From Hasllibacter sp. MH4015 (GTDB lineage Bacteria; Pseudomonadota; Alphaproteobacteria; Rhodobacterales; Rhodobacteraceae), in contig NZ_JAHTBK010000001.1 of assembly GCF_020177575.1 (NCBI RefSeq), positions 2,992,001 to 3,056,000 on the forward strand: 64,000 bases of DNA, in the 5' to 3' direction. Shown here one piece after another: positions 1-9,908 of this stretch. Position numbers and translations under genes: made by a program. The notes beneath the pieces were generated by a model that saw nothing but the letters and a program-made list of their open reading frames with translations, did not search any database and was not told the origin of the DNA. The stretch's first letter is position 1, and every line of letters starts with the position of its first letter.

Positions 1-239
1 AACATGCCGGCATTCATTGCGATGCCAAGGCGCGCGCCCTGGGGCAGTTCATTCTCGACGCGGCTGAATGTGCCGTAAACCTCGCCCGCATCGTTGCGCA
101 GGAACAGACGGACATTGGCCTGTGTAAGGTCGACCTCGCAGGCGGTAAACTCGGCGCCATCGAACAGCACGGTTTCGCATTGTGCGTCGCCCATCGTGGG
201 GGCCATCATCGCGCCCAGGATGGTGAGCAGACGGATCAT
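1..239 (-). CDS. Phosphodiester glycosidase family protein (DUF2233-like), 3' end outside window
   Basis: Only the first 79 codons are in the window. The start ATG (237-239) overlaps the rbfA stop as ATGA, so the gene is translationally coupled behind rbfA. The visible protein begins with a short hydrophobic leader ([19 protein letters not shown]), probably a signal peptide with a weak hydrophobic core. It continues through an N-terminal domain ending in GIAMNAGM, which resembles the conserved asparagine-glycine motif of the NAGPA/YigE phosphodiester glycosidase fold. These enzymes cleave sugar-phosphodiester bonds in the periplasm or exterior. The catalytic half is outside the window, so the assignment rests on the N-terminal motif only. 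Confidence 0.65.
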   Translation of the reverse strand, partial: MIRLLTILGAMMAPTMGDAQCETVLFDGAEFTACEVDLTQANVRLFLRNDAGEVYGTFSRVENELPQGARLGIAMNAGM

Positions 240-655
240 TCCTGGTCCTCCCGCCGGTCCACCGCTTCCACGTCGCGGCGCACTTCGGCGCGGGACAGCA
301 TTTCGCGGGTCTCATCCATCCGGTCGAACGTCTCGTCGATGACGAAGCGCAGGTCAGGGGCGTATTTCAGGGTCAGGTCCTTGCCAAGCGCGCGGCGCAA
401 CTCGCCCTTGTTGCGTTTGAGCGCGTCGATGGCCGCATCGCGGTCCCCGCCGCCGAGCGGCATGACGTAGACGGTCGCGATCTTCAGATCGGGACTCGTG
501 CGCACCTCGGCCACGGTGATCGACATCCCGTTGAGCGCGGGATCATGCACCTCGCCCCGCGACAGCACGCTCGACAGCGTGCGCCGGATCAATTCCCCGA
601 CCCGCAACTGTCGCTGCGAGGGTCCGGGGCCGTCGTGATGTGAATTGCGTGCCAT
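236..655 (-). CDS. rbfA: 30S ribosome-binding factor RbfA
   Basis: 139 aa, close to the usual length of alphaproteobacterial RbfA. This KH-like factor binds the 30S subunit near helix 1 of 16S rRNA and is needed for late small-subunit maturation and cold adaptation. Family hallmarks are [14 protein letters not shown] near residues 16-30, the strand [13 protein letters not shown], and the C-terminal block [14 protein letters not shown]. An open frame runs further upstream into dapB, but the ATG at 653-655 gives the family N-terminus (MARNSHH). It is divergent from dapB with a 112-nt intergenic region, and its stop overlaps the start of the next gene by 4 nt. Confidence 0.95.
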   Translation of the reverse strand: MARNSHHDGPGPSQRQLRVGELIRRTLSSVLSRGEVHDPALNGMSITVAEVRTSPDLKIATVYVMPLGGGDRDAAIDALKRNKGELRRALGKDLTLKYAPDLRFVIDETFDRMDETREMLSRAEVRRDVEAVDRREDQE

Positions 656-767
656 GGCTCTTTCCTCAGGCCCCAGAGGTAGGCCATGCGCGCCCATCCC
701 GCAAGCTGGCGCTTCCTTGTTCGGCGCGGTTCCGTTACGACCTGTCGCAGCGAGGACGGAGGTGAAG

Positions 768-1577
768 ATGAGCAATGTGGGCATAGCCGTGATGGGCGCA
801 TCGGGCCGGATGGGCCGGATGCTGACTGAGACGATCAATGCCTCCGACAAGGCGCATCTCGTGGCTGTCACCGAACGGCCCGACCATGATTGGATCGGGT
901 CCGACCTGGGTGAGGTTCTGGGCGGCGTCGCGTCGGGCGTGCCGGTCCTGGGCGACCCGCTGGAGGCCATTGTGAAGGCCCAGGCGGTCATCGACTTCAC
1001 CTCTCCAGCCGCCACAATCGCTCACGCGAAATTGACGGCGCAGGCGCGGGCCGTCCACGTGATCGGCACGACCGGCATGTCCGACGACGATATCGCGGCG
1101 CTCGATACCTGCGCGCGCCACGCCACCATCGTTCGGGCCGGCAACATGAGCCTTGGGGTCAACCTGCTCGTGCGGCTGGCGCAGGAGGTCGCCGCCGCGC
1201 TTGATGACGATTTCGACGTGGAGATCGTGGAGGCCCATCACCGCCACAAGGTCGACGCCCCATCGGGGACCGCCCTGATGCTGGGGGAGGCTGTTGCACA
1301 AGGGCGCGGCGTCGATCTGGGCGACGTCTCCGACCGGGGGCGCGACGGCATCACCGGCGCGCGGGAGCGGGGGCATATCGGCTTTTCCTCGATCCGGGGC
1401 GGCGACGTGGTGGGCGAACATGACGTGATTTTCGCCGCCGAAGGAGAGCGGATCGTGCTGCGCCATCTGGCGACCGATCGGGCGATCTTTTCGCGCGGCG
1501 CGCTGAAGGCCGCACTTTGGGGACAGGGTAAGCCGCCGGGCCATTACTCCATGATGTCGGTGCTTGGTCTGGCTTGA
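768..1577 (+). CDS. dapB: 4-hydroxy-tetrahydrodipicolinate reductase DapB
   Basis: 269 aa. Cytoplasmic NAD(P)H-dependent reductase of the lysine/diaminopimelate pathway, which supplies meso-DAP for peptidoglycan. The N-terminal Rossmann motif [16 protein letters not shown], the catalytic stretch [15 protein letters not shown] with its general-acid His pair and the Lys-Asp-Ala-Pro-Ser-Gly-Thr loop, and the C-terminal [13 protein letters not shown] all fit DapB. The ATG at 768 follows an AGGA/GGAGG-like ribosome site (755-763). Upstream in-frame codons lack family similarity and would intrude on the rbfA promoter region. It has its own promoter region opposite rbfA. Confidence 0.96.
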   Translation: MSNVGIAVMGASGRMGRMLTETINASDKAHLVAVTERPDHDWIGSDLGEVLGGVASGVPVLGDPLEAIVKAQAVIDFTSPAATIAHAKLTAQARAVHVIGTTGMSDDDIAALDTCARHATIVRAGNMSLGVNLLVRLAQEVAAALDDDFDVEIVEAHHRHKVDAPSGTALMLGEAVAQGRGVDLGDVSDRGRDGITGARERGHIGFSSIRGGDVVGEHDVIFAAEGERIVLRHLATDRAIFSRGALKAALWGQGKPPGHYSMMSVLGLA

Positions 1578-1633
1578 AGCACGGGGGCACTGGCCTAACT
1601 TCTGGCGCGACCCAAACGGATCAGGAGCGCCCG

Positions 1634-1993
1634 ATGAAATCCCACCTCACCGCCCTTACCGCACTTGTCGTGAGCTTCGCACCCCTTCCCGCAATGGCAG
1701 ATCTTGAGCGTATCACCGACCGCGGCGCGTTCCTGTCTGCCGTCGAGGGCCGCGAATTGAGCCGCCTTGGCGTCAGCCTGCGTGTCTCACCGAACGGAAC
1801 CATCGCCGGACGTGCCCTGGGGCGCGACGTGACCGGGACGTGGTCGTGGGAGAACGGGATGTTCTGCCGGACGCTGGATGCGGGCGACCGCCAATTCGGG
1901 CGCAATTGCCAAGTGGTCAGCGTGGATGGCGGCAATATCCGGTTCCATGCCGATCAGGGCACCGGCGACATCGCGGATTTCCGGATCAGGTAA
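1634..1993 (+). CDS. Small secreted protein of unknown function
   Basis: 119 aa. The start at ATG 1634 is chosen because CAGGAG (1622-1627) precedes it and because it yields a clean signal peptide (MKSHLTALTALVVSFAPLPAMA) cleaved after about residue 22. The mature protein of about 97 residues is rich in beta strands and carries two cysteines, in GMFCRTL and RNCQVV, that could form a disulfide. It looks like a single small periplasmic domain ending in DFRIR. I do not recognise a named family. It lies 56 nt after dapB in the same orientation and may share its transcript, but nothing in the sequence links it to lysine synthesis. Confidence 0.75.
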   Translation: MKSHLTALTALVVSFAPLPAMADLERITDRGAFLSAVEGRELSRLGVSLRVSPNGTIAGRALGRDVTGTWSWENGMFCRTLDAGDRQFGRNCQVVSVDGGNIRFHADQGTGDIADFRIR

Positions 1994-2005
1994 GGGCGCG
2001 CGCCG

Positions 2006-2188
2006 TCAAAAATCGATGGCGATCCCCTTCCGCTCCCAATCGCCATAGCGCACGGGCTCCGGCCCGTCGCGACCGCCAAGCTCCGCCGGCAAGTCCAATT
2101 CCCGCGCTTTCTTGCGACGCGCTTCCGCCTCGGCCAGGGCGCGTTGCGCCTCGGGCGGCAGGTCGTCTGGCTTATCAGTCTCGGTCAT
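2006..2188 (-). CDS. DUF1674 protein (SDHAF4-like succinate dehydrogenase assembly factor)
   Basis: 60 aa. The C-terminal block, GGRDGPEPVRYGDWERKGIAIDF, ends in the signature (GDWE.KGIA.DF) of DUF1674, the family of mitochondrial SDHAF4. SDHAF4 binds the flavinated SdhA subunit and protects it before complex II assembly. The N-terminal half is charged and probably disordered (PPEAQRALAEAEARRKKA). The start is taken at ATG 2186-2188 (MTETDKPDD); the longer in-frame extension would overlap the rsmB promoter. It is divergent from rsmB. A role in succinate dehydrogenase maturation here is inferred from the eukaryotic family member. Confidence 0.82.
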   Translation of the reverse strand: MTETDKPDDLPPEAQRALAEAEARRKKARELDLPAELGGRDGPEPVRYGDWERKGIAIDF

Positions 2189-2276
2189 CGTCCGCGCACT
2201 CCGCTTGTGCCTCTCTTCCTCCTGATATACGCGCCGAAGCCTGTCGAACAACCTTTCGGACAAGGATCCGTCTTAC

Positions 2277-3509
2277 ATGCAGGCCCGCGAAGCTGCCCTC
2301 GTCCTTCTTGACGCCGTTCTGCGCGAGCGCCGGATGCTGGCCCATGTCAACGTCCCCGCCGAAGGGGCGGAGGCGGCGCGCGCAAGCCGTCTGGCGGCCA
2401 GCGTCCTGCGCAATCTGGCGGCGACCGATGCATTGCTGAAACGCTATGTCACGCGCAAGCCGCAGATCGCCGTGCAGAACCTCCTGCGCCTCGGAACCGT
2501 TGAATTGCTGGTGAACGGGGAGGAGGCGCACGGTGTGACCGACGCGATGGTGGGCCTGGCAAAGGCGAGCAACCGCACGCGCAAGGCCTCGGGCATGATT
2601 AACGCCGTCTTGCGCAAGGTGGCCACCGAAGGCCCCGCGATCTGGGCAGAACTTCCGCCGCAACGCCTGCCGCCTTGGGTCGACAAGGCGCTACGCAAAC
2701 GCATCGGTGCGGATGGCATTCGCGCGATCGAGGCGGCCCACGCCAAGGCGCCCCCCCTCGACATCACACCGCGCGCAGAGGGGTTGGACCTGCCGGGCGC
2801 TGAGCGTCTGCCCACCGGCTCGCTCCGGTTCCACAAACCCACGCAGGTCACGGCCCTGCCCGGCTACGCGGACGGCGCGTTCTGGGTTCAGGATGCCGCC
2901 GCCGCCCTGCCCGCGCGCCTGTTGGGAAACGTGGCGGGCAAGCGCGTGCTGGATCTGTGCGCGGCCCCCGGTGGCAAAACGATGCAACTGGCCGCGATGG
3001 GGGCGCAGGTCACGGCGCTTGATCTGTCGGAGGATCGGATGGCCCGCGTTGCGGAAAATCTCGCGCGCACGGGCCTGAATGTCACACTGGTAACACAAGA
3101 CGCATTCGAGCATTCGGAGACCTACGATGCGATCCTTCTCGATGCGCCCTGCACCGCCACCGGCACGATGCGTCGCCACCCTGACCTGCCCTTCGTGAAG
3201 TCGGGAAAGGATGTGGAGCCGCTGACCAAATTGCAGATGCGGCTGCTCGACCACGCACTCGGCCTGCTGAACCCCGGCGGCACACTGGTCTATTGCACCT
3301 GTTCGCTTCTGCCGGTGGAGGGCGAATTTCAGATCACCGCCGCGCTCAAGCGCCATGGTGATCTGCGCGTGATCCCGGCCGATCCGGCCACGCTGGGAGG
3401 TGAGCCGGATTGGGCGAGCGCGGAGGGCGGATTGCGTCTCCATCCCGGTCTCTGGCCCGATCTCGGCGGAATGGACGGCTTCTACATGGCCGCGCTGACC
3501 CGTCCGTGA
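2277..3509 (+). CDS. rsmB: 16S rRNA (cytosine-C5)-methyltransferase RsmB-like
   Basis: 410 aa. SAM-dependent RNA m5C methyltransferase of the RsmB/NOP2 family, expected to methylate C967 of 16S rRNA. Residues 1-130 form a NusB-like RNA-binding domain. The C-terminal Rossmann-fold domain carries the SAM motif LDLCAAPGGKT, motif IV DAPCTATGTMRRHPD (product-release Cys) and motif VI YCTCSLLPVEGE (nucleophilic Cys). AAGGA at about 2261 precedes the ATG. RsmB and a related alphaproteobacterial paralogue can be confused, so the precise target cytosine is inferred. It is followed after 75 nt by a heparinase-like gene and then purH, all on the plus strand. Confidence 0.9.
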   Translation: MQAREAALVLLDAVLRERRMLAHVNVPAEGAEAARASRLAASVLRNLAATDALLKRYVTRKPQIAVQNLLRLGTVELLVNGEEAHGVTDAMVGLAKASNRTRKASGMINAVLRKVATEGPAIWAELPPQRLPPWVDKALRKRIGADGIRAIEAAHAKAPPLDITPRAEGLDLPGAERLPTGSLRFHKPTQVTALPGYADGAFWVQDAAAALPARLLGNVAGKRVLDLCAAPGGKTMQLAAMGAQVTALDLSEDRMARVAENLARTGLNVTLVTQDAFEHSETYDAILLDAPCTATGTMRRHPDLPFVKSGKDVEPLTKLQMRLLDHALGLLNPGGTLVYCTCSLLPVEGEFQITAALKRHGDLRVIPADPATLGGEPDWASAEGGLRLHPGLWPDLGGMDGFYMAALTRP

Positions 3510-3584
3510 CAGGGACGCGCACAATTCGTATCGTCCGCCCACATCCCGACCGCCCCTGACCCCAAAGGCCTCTCCCCCGCGCCC

Positions 3585-5324
3585 ATGTCCGACATCGACT
3601 TGTCCTCCCCCGGCGGCCCGCGCCTGCAACCGCACCGTCGGTCCGCGTCGCGCCTTGCCATCCTGGCGGCGGGATGGGGGCCGAAAATGCAGGGGTTCCG
3701 CTGGCAACCCGAGCCGCGTTTCCCGGGCTCCGCCGTGCGGGGGCGGCAACTTCTGGCGGGCAATTTCCGGCTTGGCGGCGCGTTGGTGGAGGCGCACGGC
3801 AAAAGCCCGTGGGATATCACGCCGCCCACGGACGCGTTCGCGCAGGCGCTTCACGGGTTTGACTGGATCGACGATCTGGCCGCCATCCCCGGCGGACTGG
3901 GGCGCGCCACGGCGCAGGCGTGGCTGGCCGATTGGATCACACGCTACGGGCGTGGCAAGGGCGTCGGGTGGAGCCCCGATTTGACAGGGCGGCGGCAAAT
4001 CCGCTGGATCAGCCAGGTCCTGTTCCTGATGAACGGCCAGGACCCCGCCCAGACCCGCGCGTTCGAGGCCTGCCTGTCACGGCAGGCCAATTACATCGCG
4101 AAAAGGTGGGACCGAAGCTCCGTCGGATTGCCCCGGTTCGAGGCGCTGACGGGCCTTGTCTACTCCGCATGTTCCCTGATCGGGATGGAGACGCATCTGG
4201 GCCCGGCGCTTGGCAATCTTGCCCGCGAATGCGCCACGCAGATCGACAGCCATGGCGGCATCCCCACCCGCAACCCCGAAGAATTGCTGGAGGTTTTTGT
4301 CCTGCTCACCTGGGTGGCGCAGATCCTGCAAGAGACGGGCAAGCGCCCCGACCCGGCCATCGATACCGCGATCCTGCGCATCGCGCCCACGCTCCGCGCC
4401 CTGCGCCACGCCGATGGATCGCTGGTGCGCGCCCATGGTGGCGGCCGGGGTGCGCCCGGGCGGCTGATCGGCGCGCTGGTGCAATCGGGCGTGCGCCCGT
4501 CGCGGATCAAGGGCTTGGCGATGGGCTTTGCGCGGTTGGCCGCGGGGCGGGTGACGGTGATCGCCGATGCCGCCCCGCCGCAGATGGGATCGGCCAGCGC
4601 GCACGCCGGAACGCTGGGGTTCGAGATGACGTCGGCCAACCATCCGCTGATCGTGCATGCAGGCTCCGGCACAGCCTTCGGCCCCGATTGGCGGCGGGCG
4701 GGCCGCGCCACGGTCAGCCATTCCACGGTGTCGCTTGCGGGCTATTCCTCCTCCCGTTTCGCGGAGAAGGCGATCCAGGCCGCGCCCGACCTGCAAGGCT
4801 TTGCAGAAGGCCCCACCGACGTCTCGATCCAGAATTCCGAGATTGCGGGCGGCGAGGGCATCATCATCAGCCACGATGGCTGGCGGCGCACCCATGGCCT
4901 TGTCCATTTGCGCGCCCTGACCCTTGAGGATAACGGCAATTTGCTGCGCGGGGATGACGGGTTGGCCGCACTCGACGGCAATGACCGCACGCGGTTCGAG
5001 ACGGTCAATCGCGCCCTGCCCTACGATGTCGGCCTGCAATTCGCCGTGCGCTTCCACCTGCATCCCGATGTCATCGCAGAGGTCGATATGGGTGGGGCCG
5101 CGATCTCCCTCACCCTGCCGAATGAGGAGACCTGGGTGTTTCGCCACGGCAGCGAGGCGGAGGTGGAAATTCGCGCATCGGTCTATTTCGACGCGGGCCG
5201 CCTGAAACCGCGCGCGACAAAACAGATCGTTTTATCCAGCCGCGTGAGGGGGTATGGCGCGGCGGTAAGCTGGTCCATCGCACGTCCATCGGCGCTCTTG
5301 TCCGGCTCTGACCTGCCCCTGTGA
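3585..5324 (+). CDS. Heparinase II/III family protein
   Basis: 579 aa. The N-terminal half is an alpha/alpha-toroid-like helical region (for example NGQDPAQTRAFEACLSRQ). The C-terminal half, from about residue 340, is a beta-rich heparinase II/III-like domain with SHSTVSLAGYSSSRF and HDGWRRTHGLVHLR, matching the family pattern in which a conserved His/Tyr region builds the active-site groove. Proteins of this size are common between rsmB and purH in Rhodobacterales. No signal peptide is visible, so the protein may be cytoplasmic, which is odd for a polysaccharide lyase. The real substrate is unknown and no sulfatase or glycosidase neighbours are present. No obvious Shine-Dalgarno precedes the ATG. 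Confidence 0.8.
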   Translation: MSDIDLSSPGGPRLQPHRRSASRLAILAAGWGPKMQGFRWQPEPRFPGSAVRGRQLLAGNFRLGGALVEAHGKSPWDITPPTDAFAQALHGFDWIDDLAAIPGGLGRATAQAWLADWITRYGRGKGVGWSPDLTGRRQIRWISQVLFLMNGQDPAQTRAFEACLSRQANYIAKRWDRSSVGLPRFEALTGLVYSACSLIGMETHLGPALGNLARECATQIDSHGGIPTRNPEELLEVFVLLTWVAQILQETGKRPDPAIDTAILRIAPTLRALRHADGSLVRAHGGGRGAPGRLIGALVQSGVRPSRIKGLAMGFARLAAGRVTVIADAAPPQMGSASAHAGTLGFEMTSANHPLIVHAGSGTAFGPDWRRAGRATVSHSTVSLAGYSSSRFAEKAIQAAPDLQGFAEGPTDVSIQNSEIAGGEGIIISHDGWRRTHGLVHLRALTLEDNGNLLRGDDGLAALDGNDRTRFETVNRALPYDVGLQFAVRFHLHPDVIAEVDMGGAAISLTLPNEETWVFRHGSEAEVEIRASVYFDAGRLKPRATKQIVLSSRVRGYGAAVSWSIARPSALLSGSDLPL

Positions 5325-5363
5325 TTCTCATCGGGGCGCTGCCTGATAGGATGCTCCGCCAAG

Positions 5364-6956
5364 ATGACCCCCGAAACGCCCACGCCACTGACCCGCGCGC
5401 TTCTGTCCGTCTCCGACAAGACCGGCCTTCTGGATTTCGCCAAGGCGCTGGCCGCAAAGGGGGTGGAGCTTCTGTCGACCGGCGGCACGGCCAAGGCGCT
5501 GCGCGATGCCGGGCTGGAGGTCGGGGATGTGTCCGAGGTCACGGGATTTCCGGAAATGATGGATGGCCGCGTCAAGACCCTGCATCCGATGATCCATGGC
5601 GGGCTTCTGGCGCTTCGCGACAATCCCGACCACGTGGCCGCGATGGAGGCGCACGGGATCGGCGCCATCGACCTGCTGGTCGTGAACCTTTACCCGTTCG
5701 AGGAAACGGTGGCGGCGGGCGCGGATTACGACACGTGCATCGAGAACATCGACATCGGCGGCCCGGCCATGATCCGCGCGGCGGCCAAGAACCACGGGGC
5801 TGTCACGGTCCTGACCGATGCATCGCAATATGACGGACTTCTGGACCAGCTAGACGCAAAAGACGGCACAACCTTCTCGTTCCGGCAACGCATGGCGCAG
5901 GCCGCCTATGCCCGAACGGCGGCCTATGATGCGGCGGTGTCGTCTTGGATGGCCGGCGCGGCCGGGATCGAGACGCCGCCTTACCGCGCCTTTGCCGGAA
6001 CTCTCGCGCAGGAAATGCGCTATGGCGAAAACCCGCATCAGAAGGCGGCGTTTTATCTTGATGGATCGAACCGCCCCGGCGTGGCCACGGCGACGCAGCA
6101 TCAGGGCAAGGCGCTCAGCTACAATAATATCAATGACACCGATGCGGCGTTCGAACTGGTGGCGGAGTTTCCGCCGTCGGACGGGCCTGCCGTGGCAATC
6201 ATCAAACACGCCAATCCCTGCGGCGTGGCGCGGGGCGAAACGATGGTGGAGGCTTACAAAGCCGCCTTCGATTGTGACCGCACCTCTGCCTTCGGGGGGA
6301 TCGTGGCCCTGAACCGGACGCTTGACGCCGAAACCGCCGAGCAGATCGTCCAGATTTTCACCGAGGTCGTGATCGCCCCCGATGCCGACGAGGACGCCAA
6401 GGCGATATTCGCGGCCAAGAAGAACTTGCGCCTGCTGACCACAGGTGGCCTGCCGAACCCGAAAACCCCCGTGACGTCCTTCAAACAGGTGGCCGGTGGG
6501 CTTCTTGTACAGGACAAGGATACGGGCCGCGTGGAACCCGACGCCCTGCGCGTCGTCACCAAACGCTCCCCCACGGCGCAGGAAATGTTGGATCTCCGCT
6601 TCGCCTGGACCGTTGCCAAGCACGTGAAATCCAACGCCATCATCTACGCCAAGAATGCCGCGACCGTGGGCATCGGTGCCGGTCAGATGAGCCGGGTCGA
6701 CAGTTCCACCATCGCGGCGCTGAAGGCCGGGCGCATGGGCCAGGAACTTGGGCTGGGGGAGACGCCGGCCAAAGGCTCCGTCGTGGCGTCCGATGCGTTC
6801 TTCCCGTTCGCAGATGGCCTTCTGGCGGCGGCAGAGGCCGGGGCAACCGCAGTGATCCAGCCCGGCGGGTCGATGCGGGACGAGGATGTGATCGCCGCCG
6901 CGGACGAGGCTGGCCTCGCCATGGTCTTCACCGGCATGCGCCACTTCCGGCATTGA
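5364..6956 (+). CDS. purH: Bifunctional AICAR transformylase/IMP cyclohydrolase PurH
   Basis: 530 aa. Performs the last two steps of de novo IMP synthesis. Residues 10-150 are the MGS-like IMP cyclohydrolase domain ([38 protein letters not shown]). Residues 155-530 are the AICAR transformylase domain, with the catalytic KHANPCGVA motif and the C-terminal [15 protein letters not shown]. Length and domain order are standard. It starts 39 nt after the heparinase-like gene and is followed 11 nt later by a small secreted protein gene, suggesting a shared transcript. Confidence 0.97.
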   Translation: MTPETPTPLTRALLSVSDKTGLLDFAKALAAKGVELLSTGGTAKALRDAGLEVGDVSEVTGFPEMMDGRVKTLHPMIHGGLLALRDNPDHVAAMEAHGIGAIDLLVVNLYPFEETVAAGADYDTCIENIDIGGPAMIRAAAKNHGAVTVLTDASQYDGLLDQLDAKDGTTFSFRQRMAQAAYARTAAYDAAVSSWMAGAAGIETPPYRAFAGTLAQEMRYGENPHQKAAFYLDGSNRPGVATATQHQGKALSYNNINDTDAAFELVAEFPPSDGPAVAIIKHANPCGVARGETMVEAYKAAFDCDRTSAFGGIVALNRTLDAETAEQIVQIFTEVVIAPDADEDAKAIFAAKKNLRLLTTGGLPNPKTPVTSFKQVAGGLLVQDKDTGRVEPDALRVVTKRSPTAQEMLDLRFAWTVAKHVKSNAIIYAKNAATVGIGAGQMSRVDSSTIAALKAGRMGQELGLGETPAKGSVVASDAFFPFADGLLAAAEAGATAVIQPGGSMRDEDVIAAADEAGLAMVFTGMRHFRH

Positions 6957-6967
6957 GGGGATCTGAC

Positions 6968-7312
6968 ATGCACCGTTCCGTTTCCATTGCATTCGCAGCC
7001 CTGATCGCCGCGTCGCCCGTGTTCGCAGATGGCGCCGAAGCCGTTGCCGGCCTTGAAGAGGTTGCGCGCGCAACCTGTGGCCACTCCGCCACGACAATGG
7101 ATCCGCAGGGCCTGGCCGCAGCACTTGACGGCGTTGTGGGCGACGCGATGGGGTTCCGGAACGCGGAGTCGATCATTGGTATGATCTATGACGGCGACCC
7201 GCGCGCGGGCGCCCGCATGTGGGCCTCGACGACGACGGCGCGCGGCGGCTGTCCAACATTGATCCGCATCCTCAGCCAGCCTGCCGAAGCCACCATTGCC
7301 GAGGTGCAATAG
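6968..7312 (+). CDS. Small secreted protein of unknown function
   Basis: 114 aa. ATG 6968 is preferred over a TTG overlapping the purH stop because GAGGGG (6955-6960) sits at the right distance. The N-terminus is a typical signal peptide ([20 protein letters not shown], cleavage near residue 20). The mature part of about 94 residues has two cysteines (ATCGHS and GGCPTLI), likely a disulfide in the periplasm. No recognised domain. It lies directly behind purH and 49 nt before lspA, so it probably rides on a purH transcript. Function unknown. Confidence 0.7.
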   Translation: MHRSVSIAFAALIAASPVFADGAEAVAGLEEVARATCGHSATTMDPQGLAAALDGVVGDAMGFRNAESIIGMIYDGDPRAGARMWASTTTARGGCPTLIRILSQPAEATIAEVQ

Positions 7313-7361
7313 GCGCGTTCCGGCCCTACCTTAGGCAACAAAGATCTGCGAAAGGCTCCCC

Positions 7362-7835
7362 ATGCGGCTTTTCTACCTCAGCGCGATAATCTGGTTCGCC
7401 CTTGATCAGGGGTCGAAATACGGCGTGCTGTACGGCCTCAACCTGCTGGAGCGCCTGCATATCGAGGTGATCCCGGGAATGCTGAACTTCCACCTCGGCT
7501 GGAACACGGGCATCAATTTCGGCCTTTTCGGCGGCGGGCCGGAGGTGATGCGCTGGATATTGGTGGGGCTCGCGGCGATCATCGTGGGCTGGCTCTGGTA
7601 TTGGGCGCGCACGGGGCTGACCCGGCCCATCGCGCTTGTATGCGCAGGCGCGGTGATCGGCGGTGCGCTTGGCAATTCGCTCGACCGGATCATCCACGGC
7701 GCAGTGATCGACTTCCTGAACGTGTCGTGTTGCGGAATAAACAACCCCTTCGCCTTCAACGTCGCGGATATCGGCATTTTCGCGGGCGCCATCGGATTGG
7801 TGATCTTTGCCGATTCCCACAAAGAACCGGCCTGA
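7362..7835 (+). CDS. lspA: Lipoprotein signal peptidase LspA
   Basis: 157 aa. Inner-membrane aspartyl protease (signal peptidase II) that cleaves the signal peptide of diacylglyceryl-modified prolipoproteins. Four hydrophobic segments are visible (about 3-16, 65-83, 89-106, 131-151). Conserved blocks are ALDQGSK (13-19), NTGINFGLF (48-56), GNSLDRIIHGAVIDFLN with the first catalytic Asp at 117, and FAFNVADIG with the second at 136. It precedes the gene for a lipoprotein (7897-8397), which would be one of its substrates. Confidence 0.96.
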   Translation: MRLFYLSAIIWFALDQGSKYGVLYGLNLLERLHIEVIPGMLNFHLGWNTGINFGLFGGGPEVMRWILVGLAAIIVGWLWYWARTGLTRPIALVCAGAVIGGALGNSLDRIIHGAVIDFLNVSCCGINNPFAFNVADIGIFAGAIGLVIFADSHKEPA

Positions 7836-7896
7836 TACCCCGTGACGGGCGGATTAGGATGCGGTAGACCCAACTCGCAAGGAAAGGTCTTGGCCC

Positions 7897-8397
7897 ATGC
7901 GCGTGACAATTTTGGTTCTGGTGGCGGCAGTTTTCGGCCTCTCGGCATGTTCGAACGGCGTGCCGACCCTGATGAATCTGCGGAACACGGAATCCGGCCC
8001 CGACGAATTCGCGATTGTCCCCACGCGGGAGCTTGAGCTTCCCGCCACGCGGGAGCTTCCGGCACCGACACCGGGCGGCTTCAACCGCGCCGATCCCACG
8101 CCCGAAGCGGACGCGATCGCGGCCCTCGGCGGGGACGTGAACCGGGCCTCGGGGGCCACGTCGGGCCTGATCAACTACACATCCCGTCTTGGGGTTGCCG
8201 CCGATATCCGCTCCACCCTGGCGTCCGAGGATCTCGAGTTCCGGCGCAATAACGATGGCCGCCTTCTGGAACGGGTATTCGGCAACAACGTCTATTTTCG
8301 TGCCTATCGCGCCCAGTCGCTGGACCGGTACGCGGAATTGCAGCGTCTGCGCGCCGCCGGTATCCGCACCCCCTCCGCACCGCCGCCCGGCCTCTAG
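7897..8397 (+). CDS. DUF3035 (BamF-type) outer-membrane lipoprotein
   Basis: 166 aa. A type II signal peptide ends in the lipobox LSAC (Cys at residue 18), so the protein is lipidated; no Asp follows the Cys, which fits outer-membrane sorting. The mature part begins with PTLMNLRNTESGPDEFAIVP, the hallmark of DUF3035. Members in alphaproteobacteria have been reported as BamF, an accessory lipoprotein of the beta-barrel assembly machine. The C-terminal helix (ARASSYRAQSLDRYAELQRL-like region, YRAQSLDRYAELQRLRAAG) is charged. It lies 61 nt after lspA and 122 nt before the M16 peptidase pair. BamF assignment follows the family and was not tested here. Confidence 0.78.
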   Translation: MRVTILVLVAAVFGLSACSNGVPTLMNLRNTESGPDEFAIVPTRELELPATRELPAPTPGGFNRADPTPEADAIAALGGDVNRASGATSGLINYTSRLGVAADIRSTLASEDLEFRRNNDGRLLERVFGNNVYFRAYRAQSLDRYAELQRLRAAGIRTPSAPPPGL

Positions 8398-8519
8398 GTG
8401 CGCGCCCGCCATTGCGGGTTTCCCGACCTTCACCCCCGTAACGTCTGCGTCATGGCTGTTGATGCCTGTCGCGATGGGCATACATTCTGCGCAACCGAAA
8501 TTTCCCCCGGAGAGATTCC

Positions 8520-9908
8520 ATGATCCGACGCTTCGGCCTGGCGCTCAGCCTTGCCACCGCCCCCCTCGCCGCCCAGGCCGCCGGGGAGGTGACGGAATTC
8601 ACGCTCGATAACGGGATGCAGGTCGTCGTGATCGAGGATCATCGCAGCCCCGCCGTCACCCACATGGTTTGGTATCGCGCAGGCTCCGCCGATGAGATGC
8701 CGGGCCAGTCAGGGGTCGCCCACTTCCTCGAACACCTGATGTTCAAGGCCACCGAAGAGATGGAGAGCGGGGAATTCAGCGAGGTGGTGGAGGCCAATGG
8801 CGGCTCCGACAATGCGTTCACCTCGTGGGACTATACCGCCTATCACCAGCGCATCGCCGCCGACCGTCTTGGCCTGATGATGCAGATGGAAGCCGACCGG
8901 ATGCGCAACCTCGTCATCACCGAGGCAGAGGTTGAGACGGAGCGCCAGGTGATCCTTGAGGAACGCGCGCAGCGCACCGACAGCTCCGCCGGGGCGCTTT
9001 TCAACGAACAGATGGCGGCGACGATTTACCTCAACCATCCCTATGGCCGCCCCATCATCGGCTGGCGGCACGAGATGGAGGAGTTGGACCTGCAGGACGC
9101 GCTGGATTGGTACAACACCCATTACTATCCCAACAACGCCGTGCTGATCGTGGCCGGGGACGCCACCCCCGAGGAGGTGCGCGCGCTGGCGGAGGAACAT
9201 TACGGACCGATCCCTGCCAATCCCGATCTGCCCTCGACCGAGGCCCGCATCCGCCCGTCCGAGCCGCCCCATATCGCGGACCGACGGGTGATCTACGAGG
9301 ACCCGCGCGTGGCCAACCCGTACGTGTCGATCAATTTCCTCGCGCCCGAACGCAACAGCGGCGATCAGGAGGATGCGGCGGCGCTCACGCTCCTGCGCGA
9401 GGTGCTTGGCGGGTCCGGTTTCACGTCCGTCCTGCCACGCGAATTGCAGTTGGAAGACGAACGCTCCCTCTTCGCCGGGGCCTATTACAACGGCATGGAC
9501 CTGGACCCGCGCACCTTCACACTCGTCAACATGCCGCTTCCCGGCACCTCGCTGGAACAGGCGGAGGCTGATCTGCTGGCCGAAATCGACGAATTCCTGG
9601 AGGAAGGCATCGACCCCGAACAATTCGCCCGCATCCAGTTCCAGATCGAAGCGGCCCGCATCTACGAACAAGATGACGCCGCAGGGGTCGCCCGGACCTA
9701 CGGCGCGGCCCTGACCTCGGGCCTGACGGTGGAAGACGTACAGGCCTGGCCCGACATCCTGGCCAACACGACGATCGAGGATGTGATGGAGGCCGCGCGC
9801 ACAGTGTTTTCGCAAGAAGCGACAGTGACCGGCTACCTGATGCGCCCCACCCCGCCCGCTGAAGACTCAGACGACACCGCCGCGGCGGATGAGGAGATGT
9901 CCCAATGA
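8520..9908 (+). CDS. Periplasmic M16 (insulinase/pitrilysin family) zinc peptidase
   Basis: 462 aa with an N-terminal signal peptide (MIRRFGLALSLATAPLAAQA). The inverted zinc motif HxxEH is present as HFLEH (His68, Glu71, His72), with the downstream glutamate expected in the ETERQVILEERAQR segment, so this is the catalytically competent subunit. Two M16 domains follow each other, about 28-175 and 195-400. It overlaps the next gene by 4 nt (ATGA), and the partner lacks the zinc motif. This is the usual active/inactive M16 pair that forms a clamshell heterodimer degrading peptides in the periplasm. The substrate is unknown. Confidence 0.93.
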   Translation: MIRRFGLALSLATAPLAAQAAGEVTEFTLDNGMQVVVIEDHRSPAVTHMVWYRAGSADEMPGQSGVAHFLEHLMFKATEEMESGEFSEVVEANGGSDNAFTSWDYTAYHQRIAADRLGLMMQMEADRMRNLVITEAEVETERQVILEERAQRTDSSAGALFNEQMAATIYLNHPYGRPIIGWRHEMEELDLQDALDWYNTHYYPNNAVLIVAGDATPEEVRALAEEHYGPIPANPDLPSTEARIRPSEPPHIADRRVIYEDPRVANPYVSINFLAPERNSGDQEDAAALTLLREVLGGSGFTSVLPRELQLEDERSLFAGAYYNGMDLDPRTFTLVNMPLPGTSLEQAEADLLAEIDEFLEEGIDPEQFARIQFQIEAARIYEQDDAAGVARTYGAALTSGLTVEDVQAWPDILANTTIEDVMEAARTVFSQEATVTGYLMRPTPPAEDSDDTAAADEEMSQ